Below, in pieces: positions 25,191 to 37,036 of a stretch of 64,000 nucleotides of DNA. The number at the start of each line of letters is the position of its first letter. The first letter of the stretch is position 1. Made by a program: the position numbers and the translations under genes. This DNA is from Atherix ibis (lineage: Eukaryota; Arthropoda; Insecta; Diptera; Athericidae). The stretch is taken from positions 1,263,811 through 1,327,810 of the forward strand of contig OY282605.1 in NCBI GenBank assembly GCA_958298945.1, written 5' to 3'. The notes below the pieces were generated by a model that did no database searches, was not told the DNA's origin, and saw only the letters and a list, made by a program, of their open reading frames with translations.

Positions 25191-25665
25191 AGTAAACATT
25201 GAACTGTCAACATCACATTTGTTTACATTTATTGAATGACGAACTTTTCACTTTTTAATAACTTTTTGGACAAAATAAATCATTAAAAGCCATTTAAACA
25301 CATTATAAAATAAATTTTTGTTAATTTTATAGTATGTAGTAAAAATGAAGATGTCAACTTACCGAAAGAAAAATTCCCGGTTTTTTCCTCATTTCGTTGA
25401 ATTAGCAGCAATTCTTTAAAAGCACTTCATTTTATGAAATAAAAACTTCCTATTAAATGTTATCAATAATATAACTATTTATATAAATACATACTTTTTC
25501 GTAAATACTTCAAAAAAAGAAAAAAACCCCACATTTTCACTTCCTCCTTCCGATAAGTGCCAAAATAACAACTTGAAAAACAACAAAAGTATGCAAGCAT
25601 TTCGGTATGCTGCCACTTTCATGGAGAATGGCGTGTTTTAAAACTCCGAAAGTCTACAAATTTGT
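25191..25665. repeat. 0.47-kb dispersed repeat, copy 2
   Basis: Direct-orientation partner of 13529-13985; both include ATTGAATGACGAACTTTTCA and CTTTCATGGAGAATGGCG. Confidence 0.85.
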
Positions 25666-26797
25666 CGCACTTCATATTTAATTGATATTTACGAAATAAA
25701 TAATAAATCTAAAATACAATTTCATTTTATATCAAAAGATTATACAAAAAGTATTTAAATTATATTTTTGTTTGTAATACGTAAATTAGAAGGGATATTA
25801 ATTATGCTTTTGGAATTAAAAAAAATCCTATTACAAAAACTAGGTGTTTTACATAAAAAAATCTACACGAATGTATGCAAGCAGTACGATTTCTCACCGC
25901 TTTTGCAATAATTCATACACACGTACGGGCCTATTTAGATATTCTTTAATCTAAAGCTGACACTGAAATGTGTGGCAGTACTAAAACGACAACGTCAAAA
26001 TGATTAATTCGCTGATAAAAAGCGTACTGAACGACTATTCAAGGGGTCGTGGGTTCGAATACCACTGAGACATGATCCTACGCTATTTCCCAAAAATCCA
26101 GTTTTGTTTTCCATTTATTCTTTAATTTCCATTTCCCGAAATCCTTTGTCGACAAATGACCTTTAGTGTCGTGGTATATTACTTAAAATTATAATTACAA
26201 AAAAAATGCATACAAATTCGATGATAAAAGCGTTCTTCATTGTCGCCGGTCGTCGCAATTTTTGTGCACTTCCATAATTTTGTGAAGCATTGATAAATTT
26301 TGACAGCCATAATTTGTAGTTGTCGTTCATTCTTGTCGTCGTCTTAAGTAGGTATTAAGCATAGTAACAAAAGTAATTTAACAACGATTCCCAGCTAATA
26401 CTTTTTACTGGCCATATCGTACTTCCCGTTTACATAATATTCATCTTGTGTCTATTAAAACCAATTACACACTACCACAAATTGTTACAATACAAACAAT
26501 TAATTTTATTTACTTTTAATTGTAATTTTTTTTCTCTATAAATTAATTTACATATTTAAGAAGACATTGTAAAATTTGTTCTTAATTTTTTTTATTTTTT
26601 ATTTAATTTATTTATTGTAGTTTAAGACAAATAATGAGAATTCGAAAATTAATGGAAAATTTTTGTAATTTTTTTCTCTTAAATTTTGAATTCAAAATAA
26701 ATAAATTACAAATAACAGAAAAAAAATGCATATTTGTTTTGTCTTTGATTTAAGTTATTTTTTGGAAGTTTAGGGGGGAAGGAAGGGTGGTGGGGGG
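25666..26797. other. Gene-free AT-rich DNA
   Basis: Nothing is recognised except an isolated GGTTCGAAT with a short T-arm-like stem near 26052, which lacks the rest of a tRNA. Confidence 0.4.
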
Positions 26798-27209
26798 TTG
26801 TTAAAGTCTTAATTTGAGGAACAACGGAACCGTCGATAAAAATTCTATTTTTGTTTATGTATGTTTCTTTTTGTATGACCGCATGTACGAATATTTTAGT
26901 CTTAAGTATGTGGACTTAAAACTAAAATATTCGTACATGCGGTCATACAAACATGCACACAACATGCATACTACAAAATACACACATTGGCATTGGATGG
27001 TATACGGCTTACCACGATGGCAACATATGTGCGTTGCACAGTCAGTCAGTCGTACGATAACATTCAACGAGAACACGCGTGAACCAGCATTCAACGAGAA
27101 CACGCGTAAACTTAGACGAAGTGAATTTTATAATTGATATATAACAGAATAAATAAGATTTAAAATTTAAATAATGTGTTGTAATTTCTACTAGTTATTA
27201 TAACCATAT
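26798..27209 (+). mobile_element. Probable LTR of a retrotransposon
   Basis: It is inferred as a 5' LTR because a primer-binding-like sequence follows directly at 27210 and a Gag-like start lies 0.4 kb further on. The left border (TGTTAAAGTC at about 26798) is a guess. It contains an 82-nt hairpin (26870-26951) and a 28-bp-period tandem repeat of CATTCAACGAGAACACGCGT at about 27062 and 27090. Confidence 0.5.
26870..26951. repeat. Near-perfect 82-nt hairpin
   Basis: Arms 26870-26900 and 26921-26951 are a perfect 31-bp inverted repeat (TTTGTATGACCGCATGTACG...). After one mismatch the stem continues with TTAAGT/ACTTAA, leaving a 6-nt loop. The size is like a pre-miRNA or small hairpin RNA; no expression can be inferred. 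Confidence 0.9.
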
Positions 27210-27226
27210 TGGTGACCCCGACGTGA
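27210..27226 (+). other. Primer-binding-site-like sequence
   Basis: TGGTGACCCCGACGTGA starts with TGG, as in PBSs that pair with a tRNA 3' CCA end, and sits just after the supposed LTR. The tRNA is not identified. Confidence 0.6.
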
Positions 27227-27632
27227 TCCAAAGTGTATCTGGCATGATCTAAAGTGTGTGTGTATCGTACGACTCATGTTAGTGCGTGCTATTGTCAAAT
27301 TCAGCACATAGTCATAAGAGCTGTAATTTCTCAAGTACGCAATTTGTTGCAAGCGTACTAAAAAAAAAGAAGGAAGAAAATCATATTAAACGACTATATA
27401 CGTGTACATGGGCAAAAATTGTGAGCAAAACTGCTGAAGAGAGCAAATTTTTACATTGACTGGCAGTGCGTTTGTGTATGTACGTTATTTAGTTTGATGG
27501 TGAAATTGCACTGCCAGATAGAAAAGAGCCCACAAAAAAGATGAACTGAACGTAAAACAGGCGCCAACTACTGCAAATATGGCACAAGGTAAGTCTCCGC
27601 GTCACATAAAAGGCTTGCATCGAGTTATATAC

Positions 27633-27770
27633 CGATGCCAAGCCGTTCATCAACTTCCGCTGGAGCCGGTCCTAATTCTGATAACGCCCGTCAAGCTAAC
27701 CAACAACAATCAGTGTTACGATTGATTCAAGCTGTAGTTGATTCATCTCTAGAGGCTTGATTCATCTCTC
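27633..27770 (+). pseudogene. Truncated Gag-like open frame
   Basis: An ATG frame begins MPSRSSTSAGAGPNSDNARQ and reaches a stop at the junction with the mitochondrial insertion. It follows an LTR/PBS-like region and looks like the first residues of a retrotransposon Gag; no zinc knuckle or capsid motif survives. Its last part contains TTGATTCATCTCT twice (27739 and 27758). Confidence 0.45.
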
Positions 27771-27816
27771 TTAAAGTGGTTTAAATATCCTATACTTGCA
27801 TTCAGTCATCTAATGA
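27771..27816 (-). pseudogene. trnK 5' part (NUMT)
   Basis: The minus strand begins CATTAGATGACTGAATGCAA, the usual start of insect mitochondrial tRNA-Lys. It is cut before the 3' half. Confidence 0.6.
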
Positions 27817-28300
27817 ATTAATTTATTGAAGAAATTCATTAAATAAATATATTTACACAGGTACAATTTCAGTGACAATAGGTCTTGGTCGATTTATAAA
27901 AAATCAACTTTGATTTAATTGACCAGGTGTTCCAACTACTTTTACACCTCAAGCTGGGATAGTTGATGTATGAATTACATTCATTTGGTTGGATTATATA
28001 TTAATTAAATTCGATATTTAAGAAATCTGAATATTCATAACTTCAGTATCATTGATGTCGAATAGTTTTTAGAGTAATAATTGGTTCATTAATTTTATCA
28101 AGTTTGTAAAGGAGTCGAAGGGAAGGAAGGGTTTGCCCATGTAATAAGAATCGATTATTAAAGAATAATATAAATATTAAATATCCAACTAAAATTGTAA
28201 TTATAATTAGAATTAATAGTGTATGATCATGGAAGAATGTTAATTGTTTTATTAATGGATATGCTCTATTATGTAATTTTAAATTAACTCAATTTGACAA
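27817..28300 (-). pseudogene. cox2 pseudogene (NUMT), several deletions
   Basis: Mitochondrial-code translation gives [20 protein letters not shown] near the start, HQWYWSYEYSDF and GTPGQLNQSWFFINRP further on. At least three blocks are missing: after HGQ (frame kept), after PNE (frame changed) and within the copper-binding region after FFINRP (frame kept). Some residues are changed and an internal stop is present. Confidence 0.85.
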
Positions 28301-28302
28301 TT

Positions 28303-28380
28303 TTCTAATAAAAGAGTAATATTTATATATAGAGCTTAAATCTATTATTGCACTAATAATCTGCCATATTTGAAGTTAGA
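28303..28380 (-). pseudogene. trnL(UUR)-like (NUMT)
   Basis: The minus strand contains ATGGCAGAT, GTGCAATAGATTTAAGC (anticodon TAA) and a TTTATTAGA 3' end, between cox1 and cox2 as in insects. Confidence 0.75.
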
Positions 28381-28518
28381 TAATAATTTAAGTTGAAAAT
28401 AACAATGTTCTGAAGATGGTAAGTTTTGGTATTATTCAATCGAAAGAATTTAATTGGATTGGATATAAAATTGATCGTTTAGTAACTATTATTTCTCAGC
28501 TAATAAAGGGTTTTCGAA
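28381..28518 (-). pseudogene. cox1 C-terminal fragment (NUMT)
   Basis: The mitochondrial-code frame includes FISWEIMVTKRSILYPIQLN, matching the COX1 C-terminus, then degenerates before trnL. Confidence 0.8.
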
Positions 28519-28520
28519 TA

Positions 28521-29406
28521 AGAGTGATATGGTTTCTTTTCAAAAAAAAAAACACTAATTGTTAAGGAAATTCAAATGTTTTTTTATTTAATGTGAAGTA
28601 CAATCGATACAATTAAGTTCTGAATAAAACGTCATTCAAATGGCCTCCACGACTTCTTTTGCAGGAACGAATTCGATGAACCCAATTTTCGAGCACTTTT
28701 TCCACTAAATCAAGCCGTATGTCATGAATAGCACGTTCAATATTGACTTCTAAAGCTTGAAGAGAGTCTGGTTTATTGCTTAAGACCAATGACTTCAAAT
28801 AACCCCACAAGAAATAGTCTAATGGTGTTAAATCACAACTTCTTGGAGGCCATTCAATGTTACAATTTCTTGAAATAATCGAATCTCCAAAATTTTCTCG
28901 CAATAATTCGGTTGTTGCACGTGCTGTGTGGCACGTAGCCCCGTCTTGTTGGAACCAGATGTTATCAAGATCAACTTCTTCCAATTTCGGCCATAAAAAG
29001 TTGGTTATCATCGATCTATACCGCTCTCCATTGACAGTAACTGTGTTCCCAGCTTCATTTCGAAAGAAGTACGGACCGATGATTCCACCAGACCAAAAAC
29101 CACACCAAACTGTCAATTTAGGTGAATGTAATGGGTGTTCATGAATAATTTGCGAATTTTCTTCGCACTAGAATCGACAGTTTTGTTTATTTACCGCACC
29201 ACTCAGATGAAAGTGAGCCTCATCGGAGAACAAAAAAGAGCGCACGAAAAGTTGCAATTGGAGAACGATTATTTTGATAATAAAATTGAATAATTTGTAA
29301 ACATTGTTATTGCGTATATCTCTCCATGATGAAATTGTAAACATTAGTGAATACAATGAAAAAAAAGACAGATGGCCGAAACGTCACTTAGAAATCATAT
29401 CACTCT
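28521..29406 (-). mobile_element. DD41D-type Tc1/mariner element, internally deleted, inside the NUMT
   Basis: The TIRs are AGAGTGATATG(G/A)TTTC at both ends, and TA flanks both sides (28519-28520, 29407-29408). The minus-strand frame 29116-28613 is open for 167 residues: TVWCGFWSGGIIGPYFF, TVNGERYRSMITNF, WFQQDGATCHTA and PPRSCDLTPLDYFLWG. Counting from the Asp of QQDGA to the Asp of PLDYF leaves 41 residues between, hence DD41D. The upstream piece SDEAHFHLSGAVNKQNCRF (first Asp) is in a separate frame near 29190. The N-terminal half, including the DNA-binding domain, is missing, so it cannot move on its own. Confidence 0.9.
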
Positions 29407-29408
29407 TA

Positions 29409-30055
<647 letters not shown>

Positions 30056-30480
30056 CTTAAATAAATGAATTATAGGTAATAAATTATAAATTTATTTATG
30101 GGAATTATTTCTCTTTAACCATTGTTTTATAGTCAAATAAAGGAGCATAAATTATGCTAAAACTTAATTTAAGATTTAGAAGAATAAAACTTATTTTTAT
30201 AATTTTGAAGGTTATTAATTTATTTAACTTAAAATCTTAGATAAGATCAATTATTGTAATTATAAAAATATAAGTTTAGTAACTCTAAATATAAAAATAT
30301 TGAGAGTTACTAAAGTTATATATGTTATTAATGTTAATAAAATATATTTATCATTTATAACTATATATATTGAATAATTATTCATTTAGGTAAAAATCCC
30401 AATCATCCTAAGGATAAAAAATTTAGAAATATTATAAATTTAATAATTTTAGAATTTAAAAAAATACCATATTCGATTTA
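30056..30480 (-). pseudogene. nad2 end and tRNA cluster (NUMT)
   Basis: The minus strand gives LSLGWLGFLPKWMIIQ (nad2 C-terminal region) at about 30380-30430, then a trnW-like AAGATTTTAAGTTAA, and diverged tRNA-like sequence before cox1. Boundaries are approximate. Confidence 0.7.
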
Positions 30481-30604
30481 AATGAAATTTTTTAAATATA
30501 TTAAAAAATAGAATAATATTTAATAATAAATAATATTTTACAATTTAAATAGTAACATAACTCTGGCATGTTCTAAAAATGCGGTTCGCGAGAATTCCAG
30601 CGTA

Positions 30605-30693
30605 TTCCAGAAACGTTGATTGCGGAATTTTCGAGAAGCACGCCAGAGCAGTATAAATACGAGGGCTACTCACGAGAGAGAGAATTTTCAGTT
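30605..30693 (+). promoter_or_regulatory. Heat-shock-type promoter: HSEs, TATA box, initiator
   Basis: TTCCAGAA at 30605-30612 is a two-unit heat-shock element, and GAATTTTCGAGAA at 30625-30637 is a perfect three-unit GAAnnTTCnnGAA. TATAAATA follows at 30652-30659, a GAGAGAG run at about 30674, and TCAGTT (initiator-like) at 30688-30693, a slightly long spacing. No heat-shock protein frame follows. It could be the U3 of a solo LTR (TGTTCT at 30569 to TAACA at about 30841) or an orphan promoter. Confidence 0.7.
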
Positions 30694-30841
30694 TTAGTCT
30701 GAACATCGATTCGAGTGAAAGTGGTAGACGTCTCGTCATTTTTTGTTTGTTGTTGTAATGTGGTATGAAATTAATTGATAATGAAAAATAAGTAAAAACA
30801 GTCTTTTATTCTGTCCATTGAATCTAAGTAAGATCGTAACA

Positions 30842-33110
30842 GTATTTTAATCTTGTCGATAATAAGTAGATAATGCAGTTCAACGATGTTTAACTGTCAA
30901 ATTTTGAAGAAATTGCAATTCGGCAACTCATAAACTACGATTTTTTGACCATTCGAGAATTTTTTTGAATTTAAGCCAAACTCGTCCTTTTGGTGTAGTA
31001 TATACATGCTCGAACATGTTGAACGTACACCTTCAGCTCAATCGAGCATGTTCGTGACGATTTTATCGAAGAAAGTAATCGCCTCGAATTGTAAAGGCTC
31101 AATTATTTTTGGTTATGAGTTCGAACTATATTAATAAAAAAATGTATTTGTCGGTTGTTTTAGTGCGGATAAAAAAATTCCGGAATACATTAATTGCTCA
31201 GCTGAGAAGAAATTGATTTCGATTTCGTCAAACAAACCATTGATAAAGAGATTTCTCAGCTGCGGAAAAAAAGAAAACAGGCCTGGAGCCTACGGCTGCT
31301 GCTCCCCATCGCTTCCGTTGCTTTATTTTCTTGAAGTATCCTATTTTCCATCTTTTAATTCATTTTATTTTCGTCGTATATTTTTGTACCTTCTTTTTGA
31401 TTAAGTATTTGACTATAAAAGGCAAATCATCGATAATATAGTGGATAGTCACAAACACGAAACCAACGAATAATTATCTGGTGAAGAAGACGTAAACTTA
31501 ATCCATCCAATTCAAACAAAAGATGCTATCTTAAAAGTTACTTTGAAAGCACACAAGACGAAACTTTCTTATCGATTTATAAGATCGAAACACAAAAAAA
31601 TGTACCAAACCGATTTGCGTAATTTTCTAAATAAAATCAATGATTTTGAATTACAAAATTTTTTTTTCTAACACGCAATATACTGTTTTCCTTTGAATTA
31701 CGTTTTTTTTTATTAGCCCTTTCAAAAACGAAAAAAACGATGGGTTTCACTGTATTCAATACGCCAGGTCCAAAAGTGCTTTTTTTTCTAAAGATAAATA
31801 AAAAAAATATTGCATTTTTTAAATCTGGATTATATCGGTTTTTTTTTACACAATAGTCACGCGAGAATGATTTTTATTATTATCGTAACACGTAATGTAG
31901 TTGATTAAAAGTGAGTGCATTTATATTCTCCAATAATTTTCATATTCGAACAAATAAAACGCAATTTTTGTACATCGAAATATGTTTACTATTTTGTATG
32001 AGAATGAATATACATAAATCTAATATAATTCTGAGTATATATTAAACTAAATAGAAATAAATAATAAATAATTAAAAAAAAGAAGAAAATGATTCCTTTT
32101 GAAAATGAATTAAAATTACAATTATATACTAAAAAGACAAACTTTTACAATATTTTCTTTTACTCGAATAAAATTTCAACTAAAATTACAACAAAAAACT
32201 TATTCCAACAAATAGAAAAAAAAAAGTTACAATAAATATCGACTAGGAATGCGTATATTATTAATTCGACTTAATTTTCTAAGCCTTATAAACAAAATCG
32301 ATAACTTAAATAGTAAATAAATAAGTTCAATCGAAAGAAAACATTTATGAAAAATAACATAAACGAACGTATTCACAGCATACACTCCCCATCATCACTT
32401 TAATCGTAGAATGAGTCAATGTGGGTACACTGCACCTCCTCGTAACCTGCTAATTGCTACGGTGGTATATTCAAATTCCACTTACATATTTAGTTGAGTA
32501 TAATCTGTTTTTTCTAATCAGTATAATCAATTTTCTTTGAATTACTCTATTTGTGGACACATGTTGATTCGACTTATCGTTTTCTTTTTTTTTCTTTCTT
32601 AATACTTAAACTAATTAATATTCATTGCAGTTAATTTGATTTCGTATTCTGTTCAAAATCAAATATTCACATCCAAGCTGTACCAAAAAATCAATCACAA
32701 CCAAGCTATTTAAAAAAAAAGAAAAGAAAACCACATAAAAAAGACATAATTCAAAAGACGATCACAATTTAAAAATGAAGGAAAAATAAATAACAAAACA
32801 ATAAAAACAGGAACAAATTTTCCACTTACTAATAAGAATAGTAATTGTTAATAATTAATAATAATATCCAATAATAATAGCAATAATATTTTGTTATTAT
32901 TATTATTTTGAATGGAAACGTCGATTGTCGACGATTTATAGACTAGCTAATTGAATTTGAATCAGAATTTTGATTTGCGATGAAACGCGCTATTCATCAG
33001 TTTATTATTTTGATTTGTTGTATGGAATTCAATCATAAATATACGCTGATGGATCTGTTAGCAAAGAGAGCGGCGACAATGGCTTTATGAGTGGTGATAG
33101 CCCACCAATG
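30842..33110. other. AT-rich DNA downstream of RNF25 (includes its 3' UTR)
   Basis: No gene is recognised. The RNF25 3' UTR must occupy the right end: AATAAA on the minus strand lies at 33006-33001, about 105 nt after its stop. 30900-31650 is less AT-rich with broken frames of unknown origin. Confidence 0.5.
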
Positions 33111-34742
33111 TCATCTAGTGCTCGAGCTGCTGGACGCATTTGCATTTGCCTTTTGTGGCTGATTGGCTGAGTCGTCGTTGTGTTGATGATGGTTGTGATG
33201 TCGTCGACTGCGATGATGATGATGGTGATGATGATGGTTGTGCCCATGACCACGGCGATAGTGATGATTATGCGAATGGTTGTTATTTGGCGTTTCCACA
33301 GTTTGGCGTTGAGCTGTGTTATTGTTGGCCACTAAATTGTTATTTCTATTCAACGGTGCAATCCTAGACGGATTGTTGCGCGACTGTTGGTGTTGGTGAG
33401 ATTGCCCAGATCTACTTTGAATTTGATTTTGTTGCGTAGTTGACTGCTAAGAATATATTATACTTTAACACTGAACTTCATATTGATATATATTGAATAT
33501 ATATATAAAAGGATCGTTTGCACTTACCGTGGCTGAATTCTGATGATTATCGAATCGATTCTCATTTGCCAGTCCTTCAATTTCTTCGTCTAAACTGTTA
33601 TGCTCATCACCATTTTGGCTTTCCGGTTCGATCGAGATTATGTTCGTTTCGTCGGCAGTCAAATCTATAATGCCGCCACGAATTTTCTGATCGAGGAATA
33701 GACTGGCCATCTTCATCTGCAAGTTTTTTAATTCATCAGTCAATTGGAAATCGGGCGCCTGGTCTAGCTCCATAGGTGGTGCAGCCACAGACAGATGATC
33801 GATATTGTCATTAATTGGCTCACGACATACCGGACACACCGCCTAAGAATTGTTTCAATACGTCAATATAGAACAAGTACGGGGAATACCCGAATTAACC
33901 GCAACATAACCAAACATATTTGTTCGCATCGTATTAAACGATAGAAGCGCAATTTTTTTTAATTATTTTCACATAATGTTATCTATTAGATATAAAAATA
34001 ATTTTTTGTATATATACAAACCTGATAAGGCTTTGAAAGCTTCTTTTGCCAAAGTGGCAACTTATCATGTTCTTCTTGGTAGTTCTTCTTCGAAGCGATT
34101 AAATGTCTAGCTAAGCAATAACTGTGCAAGTAGTGATAACATTCAGTTTTAGTGAACTCGTCACCCTCTTGGAAGCCATACAAACAAACTACACACTGTC
34201 CACTCGGCAGGTTGCTGCCGGTCAAGTGTTCTCTGATGACATCGATGAGATCGAATACGACTGGGTATCCTTGTGAGACATTGATTTTCTGAACACATGC
34301 TTCGTTAATATCGGCTAACCGTTTGTCATCCAATCCCCGTGGCCTTTGCAAATTAAATTCTGGACTAACATCGGGATAACCCGGCTTTGGCAAAACTTGT
34401 AATGTCACGCACACATACTGTCGGTCAGTGTCACCACCAACCGTTGGAAACACTATCGTTTCAATTATTTCGGGTGTACCCCTGTCCAAAAAAAATAAAA
34501 CAAAAATATATATATATATATATATATATTATTACGATTCTTTCAAAAACTCTTCCAATTCACTTACGTATCAATATTTCGAGTAACGTTTACATCTTCC
34601 ATTAATATCGCCTCTAACGACTCAACTTCATCCAATAGTCTGCAGTTTGTACGCAGCAGAAGGAAATGATTCCAAATCAAAATGTTGGTTATGTGAGAAT
34701 ACTCGTTAAATACCATTCAATTTCTTATACTTACGCATCCAT
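33111..34742 (-). CDS. RNF25: RNF25-like RWD-RING E3 ubiquitin ligase (spliced, 395 aa)
   Basis: Exons on the minus strand are 34742-34735, 34639-34568, 34481-34022, 33842-33528 and 33443-33111. All introns are GT/AG and phases join (1188 nt, stop TGA 33113-33111). The start is MDALLDEVESLEAILMEDV, a typical RWD opening, and the RWD domain runs to about residue 115. The RING has ligands C123, C126, C141, H143, H146, C149, C183 and C186, with a long insertion between the sixth and seventh ligands as in RNF25; CPVCREP closes it. The C-terminal exon is Gln/Asn-rich with an uninterrupted run of eight His among further His/Arg. Human RNF25 acts with E2 enzymes in NF-kB signalling and in clearing stalled translation factors; the same role is only inferred here. 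Confidence 0.92.
34506..34529. repeat. (TA)n microsatellite in RNF25 intron 2
   Basis: About twelve AT units between exons 2 and 3. Confidence 0.9.
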
Positions 34743-35829
34743 TGCTATTTAAATTGATACTCAGTCGTCGGAGCTACTTTATTTCTTTTACAAAAAATTA
34801 AAAACCGACCTTACACCAAAGAAAAATACACTCCCAAATTAATGCCCAACGGATTAAATCACTTTCGTCCGGGGTCTGTCAAAACTTTACATTCGCCTTG
34901 ACTTGGGAAAGCATATAGTTAAGAGAATATGCGAATATAAGTAGAGAGGAGTATTGTGTGCTCTGAGTGACAGGAGAGAATCGAATTTGAATTTGGCATT
35001 TGTAAGTCATCGAATAAGGAGACCGGAAAGTATGAATGAAATACTTAAGATCTATTTTATGAATTTCGGTTGTTTTTTCACAATTTCGGTAATTTTTTTA
35101 CGAATTTCAGAAAGTTTTTACGAAATTTATGACATTTATTCATGTTCAACATATTTATTTTAATTTGAAATTAATATTGTTTTATTTAAAAAATAAAGTT
35201 ATTTTTCGATGTTTATTTCTTTATTAATTAATTCTTATATTGAAATTCATATAAGATAATTTTTTGTATATTTAAATACATAACAAATAATTCCCTTTAA
35301 ATTTTCTAAATATTTGAAATATTTTTTAATAGTCATTTTAATTATATTATTACAGCATTATTAAGATACTTTAAAAGTGAATTAATCGAGATGCATTTTC
35401 CCTTTTATACAATAAGAAATTTATGTTCTTAACATTTCAGTTTCGGGTCTTGCGCAAATCATTAAAATAAAAATTGGTTCCGGACTCTCTTCAAACAAGA
35501 ACATATTCTCCATCAAATCCTTCGGAAAGCTCTCTTAAAACGTGTAACACCAATAGTTTATTAAATTATTCATTATTGATTTATTTGTAATATCACAGGA
35601 CCTTTTAAACTGATGATTTTTTTACATTTTATTATTAATTGTATTTTAAAATTTATTTACAGATTATGTTCATATTTTTTTAAAACTATTATTATTTATA
35701 GTTAAAGGATTCATGTATAAATTACGAAATATCCTTTTATCATCAAGTAAAGAGATTGTATTTTTTTCTTTTTTTTTGTAAATTTTTGTAAATTTATTAT
35801 TCATTTTTCATAAATTTTTCCCTATAATA
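34743..35829. other. Upstream of RNF25, no gene seen
   Basis: The part next to the RNF25 start (to about 34900) should hold its promoter, but no TATA box or initiator stands out. The rest is AT-rich with fragments of open frame only. Confidence 0.45.
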
Positions 35830-37034
35830 ACAGTTCGGCTGAAAAGTTTATAAGATAACACAGCAAAAATATTTTTTTTTGCAAAATTCATTTTAATTAT
35901 TCAACATAGTTGCCTTCGAGGGCGATACAGCGATTATAGCGATCTTCCAACTTTTCGATACCATTTTTATAGTACTCTTTCGGTTTTGCCTCAAAATAGG
36001 CCTCAGTTTCGGCAATCGGTCTTAAATTTCTTGCCAGCGAGCATTCTCTTGAGGTCTGCAAACAGGAAAAAGTCGCTGGGGGCCAGATCTGGAGAATACG
36101 GTGGATGGGGAAGCAATTCGTAGCCCAATTCATTGAGTTTGACCATCGTTTTCATCGACTTGTGACACGGTGCATTGTCTTGGTGAAACAACACTTTTTT
36201 CTTCTTCAAATGAGGCCGTTTCTTAGCGATTTCTTTCTTCAAACGATCCAATAACGCTATATAATAGTCGCTGTTGATCGTCTGTCCCTTCTGGAGATAG
36301 TCAATGAATATTATACCATGCGCATCCCAAAATACAGACGCCATCACCTTGCCAGCCGACTGTTGCGTCTTTCCGCGTTTCATCCATTGTCACATATCGA
36401 CGCAAAAATTCGGGTTTATTGCGCTTTAACAGCTCCAAACACTGCTCAGAATCATCAACACGTTGTTGTTTTCGGTCCACAGTGAGCTCACGCGGCACCC
36501 ATTTTGCACACAGCTTTTGCATGCCCAAATATTCATGCACGATATGTCCAACACGCTCTTTCGATATCTTCAGAGTCTCAGCTATCTCGCTCAACTTCAC
36601 TTTACTGTCATTTAAAATTATTTTGTGGATTTTTTTGATGTTTTCTGCCGTAACCACCTCTTTTGGGCGTCCACTGCGTTCTGCATCAACTGTGCTCGTA
36701 CGACCAGTTCGAAATTGACGAAACCAATATTTCACAGTTGAAATAGCTGGAGCAGAGTCCGGATAACGTTTGTCAAACCATGCTTTGGTTTCCACTGTAC
36801 TTTTTTTCATGAAAAACCAATGCTTTATCAATACACGAAATTCGTCTTTATCCATTTTTTTTTCAATAACAAAAGTTGCTTCACTCAAAATGCTATATCT
36901 CACGAACCAATCGAGCGATTGCTGTCAAATTTTGACAGGAATCATTTGAAGGACGGTGCTTTGTGATAATTAAGTAGATTTTTGCAAGAGGCGCCATCTA
37001 GACGTCAACCTTATAAACTTTTCAGCCGAACTGT
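35830..37034 (-). mobile_element. Mariner element, nearly full length (1205 bp)
   Basis: The perfect TIRs (ACAGTTCGGCTGAAAAGTTT continuing ATAAG) are flanked by TA at 35828-35829 and 37035-37036. The minus-strand transposase starts at MDKDEFRVLIKHWFFMKKST (36855) and is open through the DNA-binding region to RRYVTMDET, which carries the first catalytic Asp. About 30 residues are then missing, and the frame changes. The next frame (36383-36003) has SAGKVMASVFWDAHG, HQDNAPCH and [15 protein letters not shown], with exactly 34 residues between the second and third Asp (DD34D). A further frameshift near 36020 leads to the tail ending LEGNYVE. It is the least decayed transposon here, but still inactive. 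Confidence 0.93.
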
Positions 37035-37036
37035 TA

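Noticed and set aside
26020..26075. GGTTCGAAT with a short stem, like a tRNA T arm
   Set aside because: No matching acceptor stem, D arm or anticodon arm could be found at the right distances.
33140..33367. Asp/Cys-rich open frame on the plus strand
   Set aside because: It is the antisense shadow of the His-rich tail exon of RNF25.
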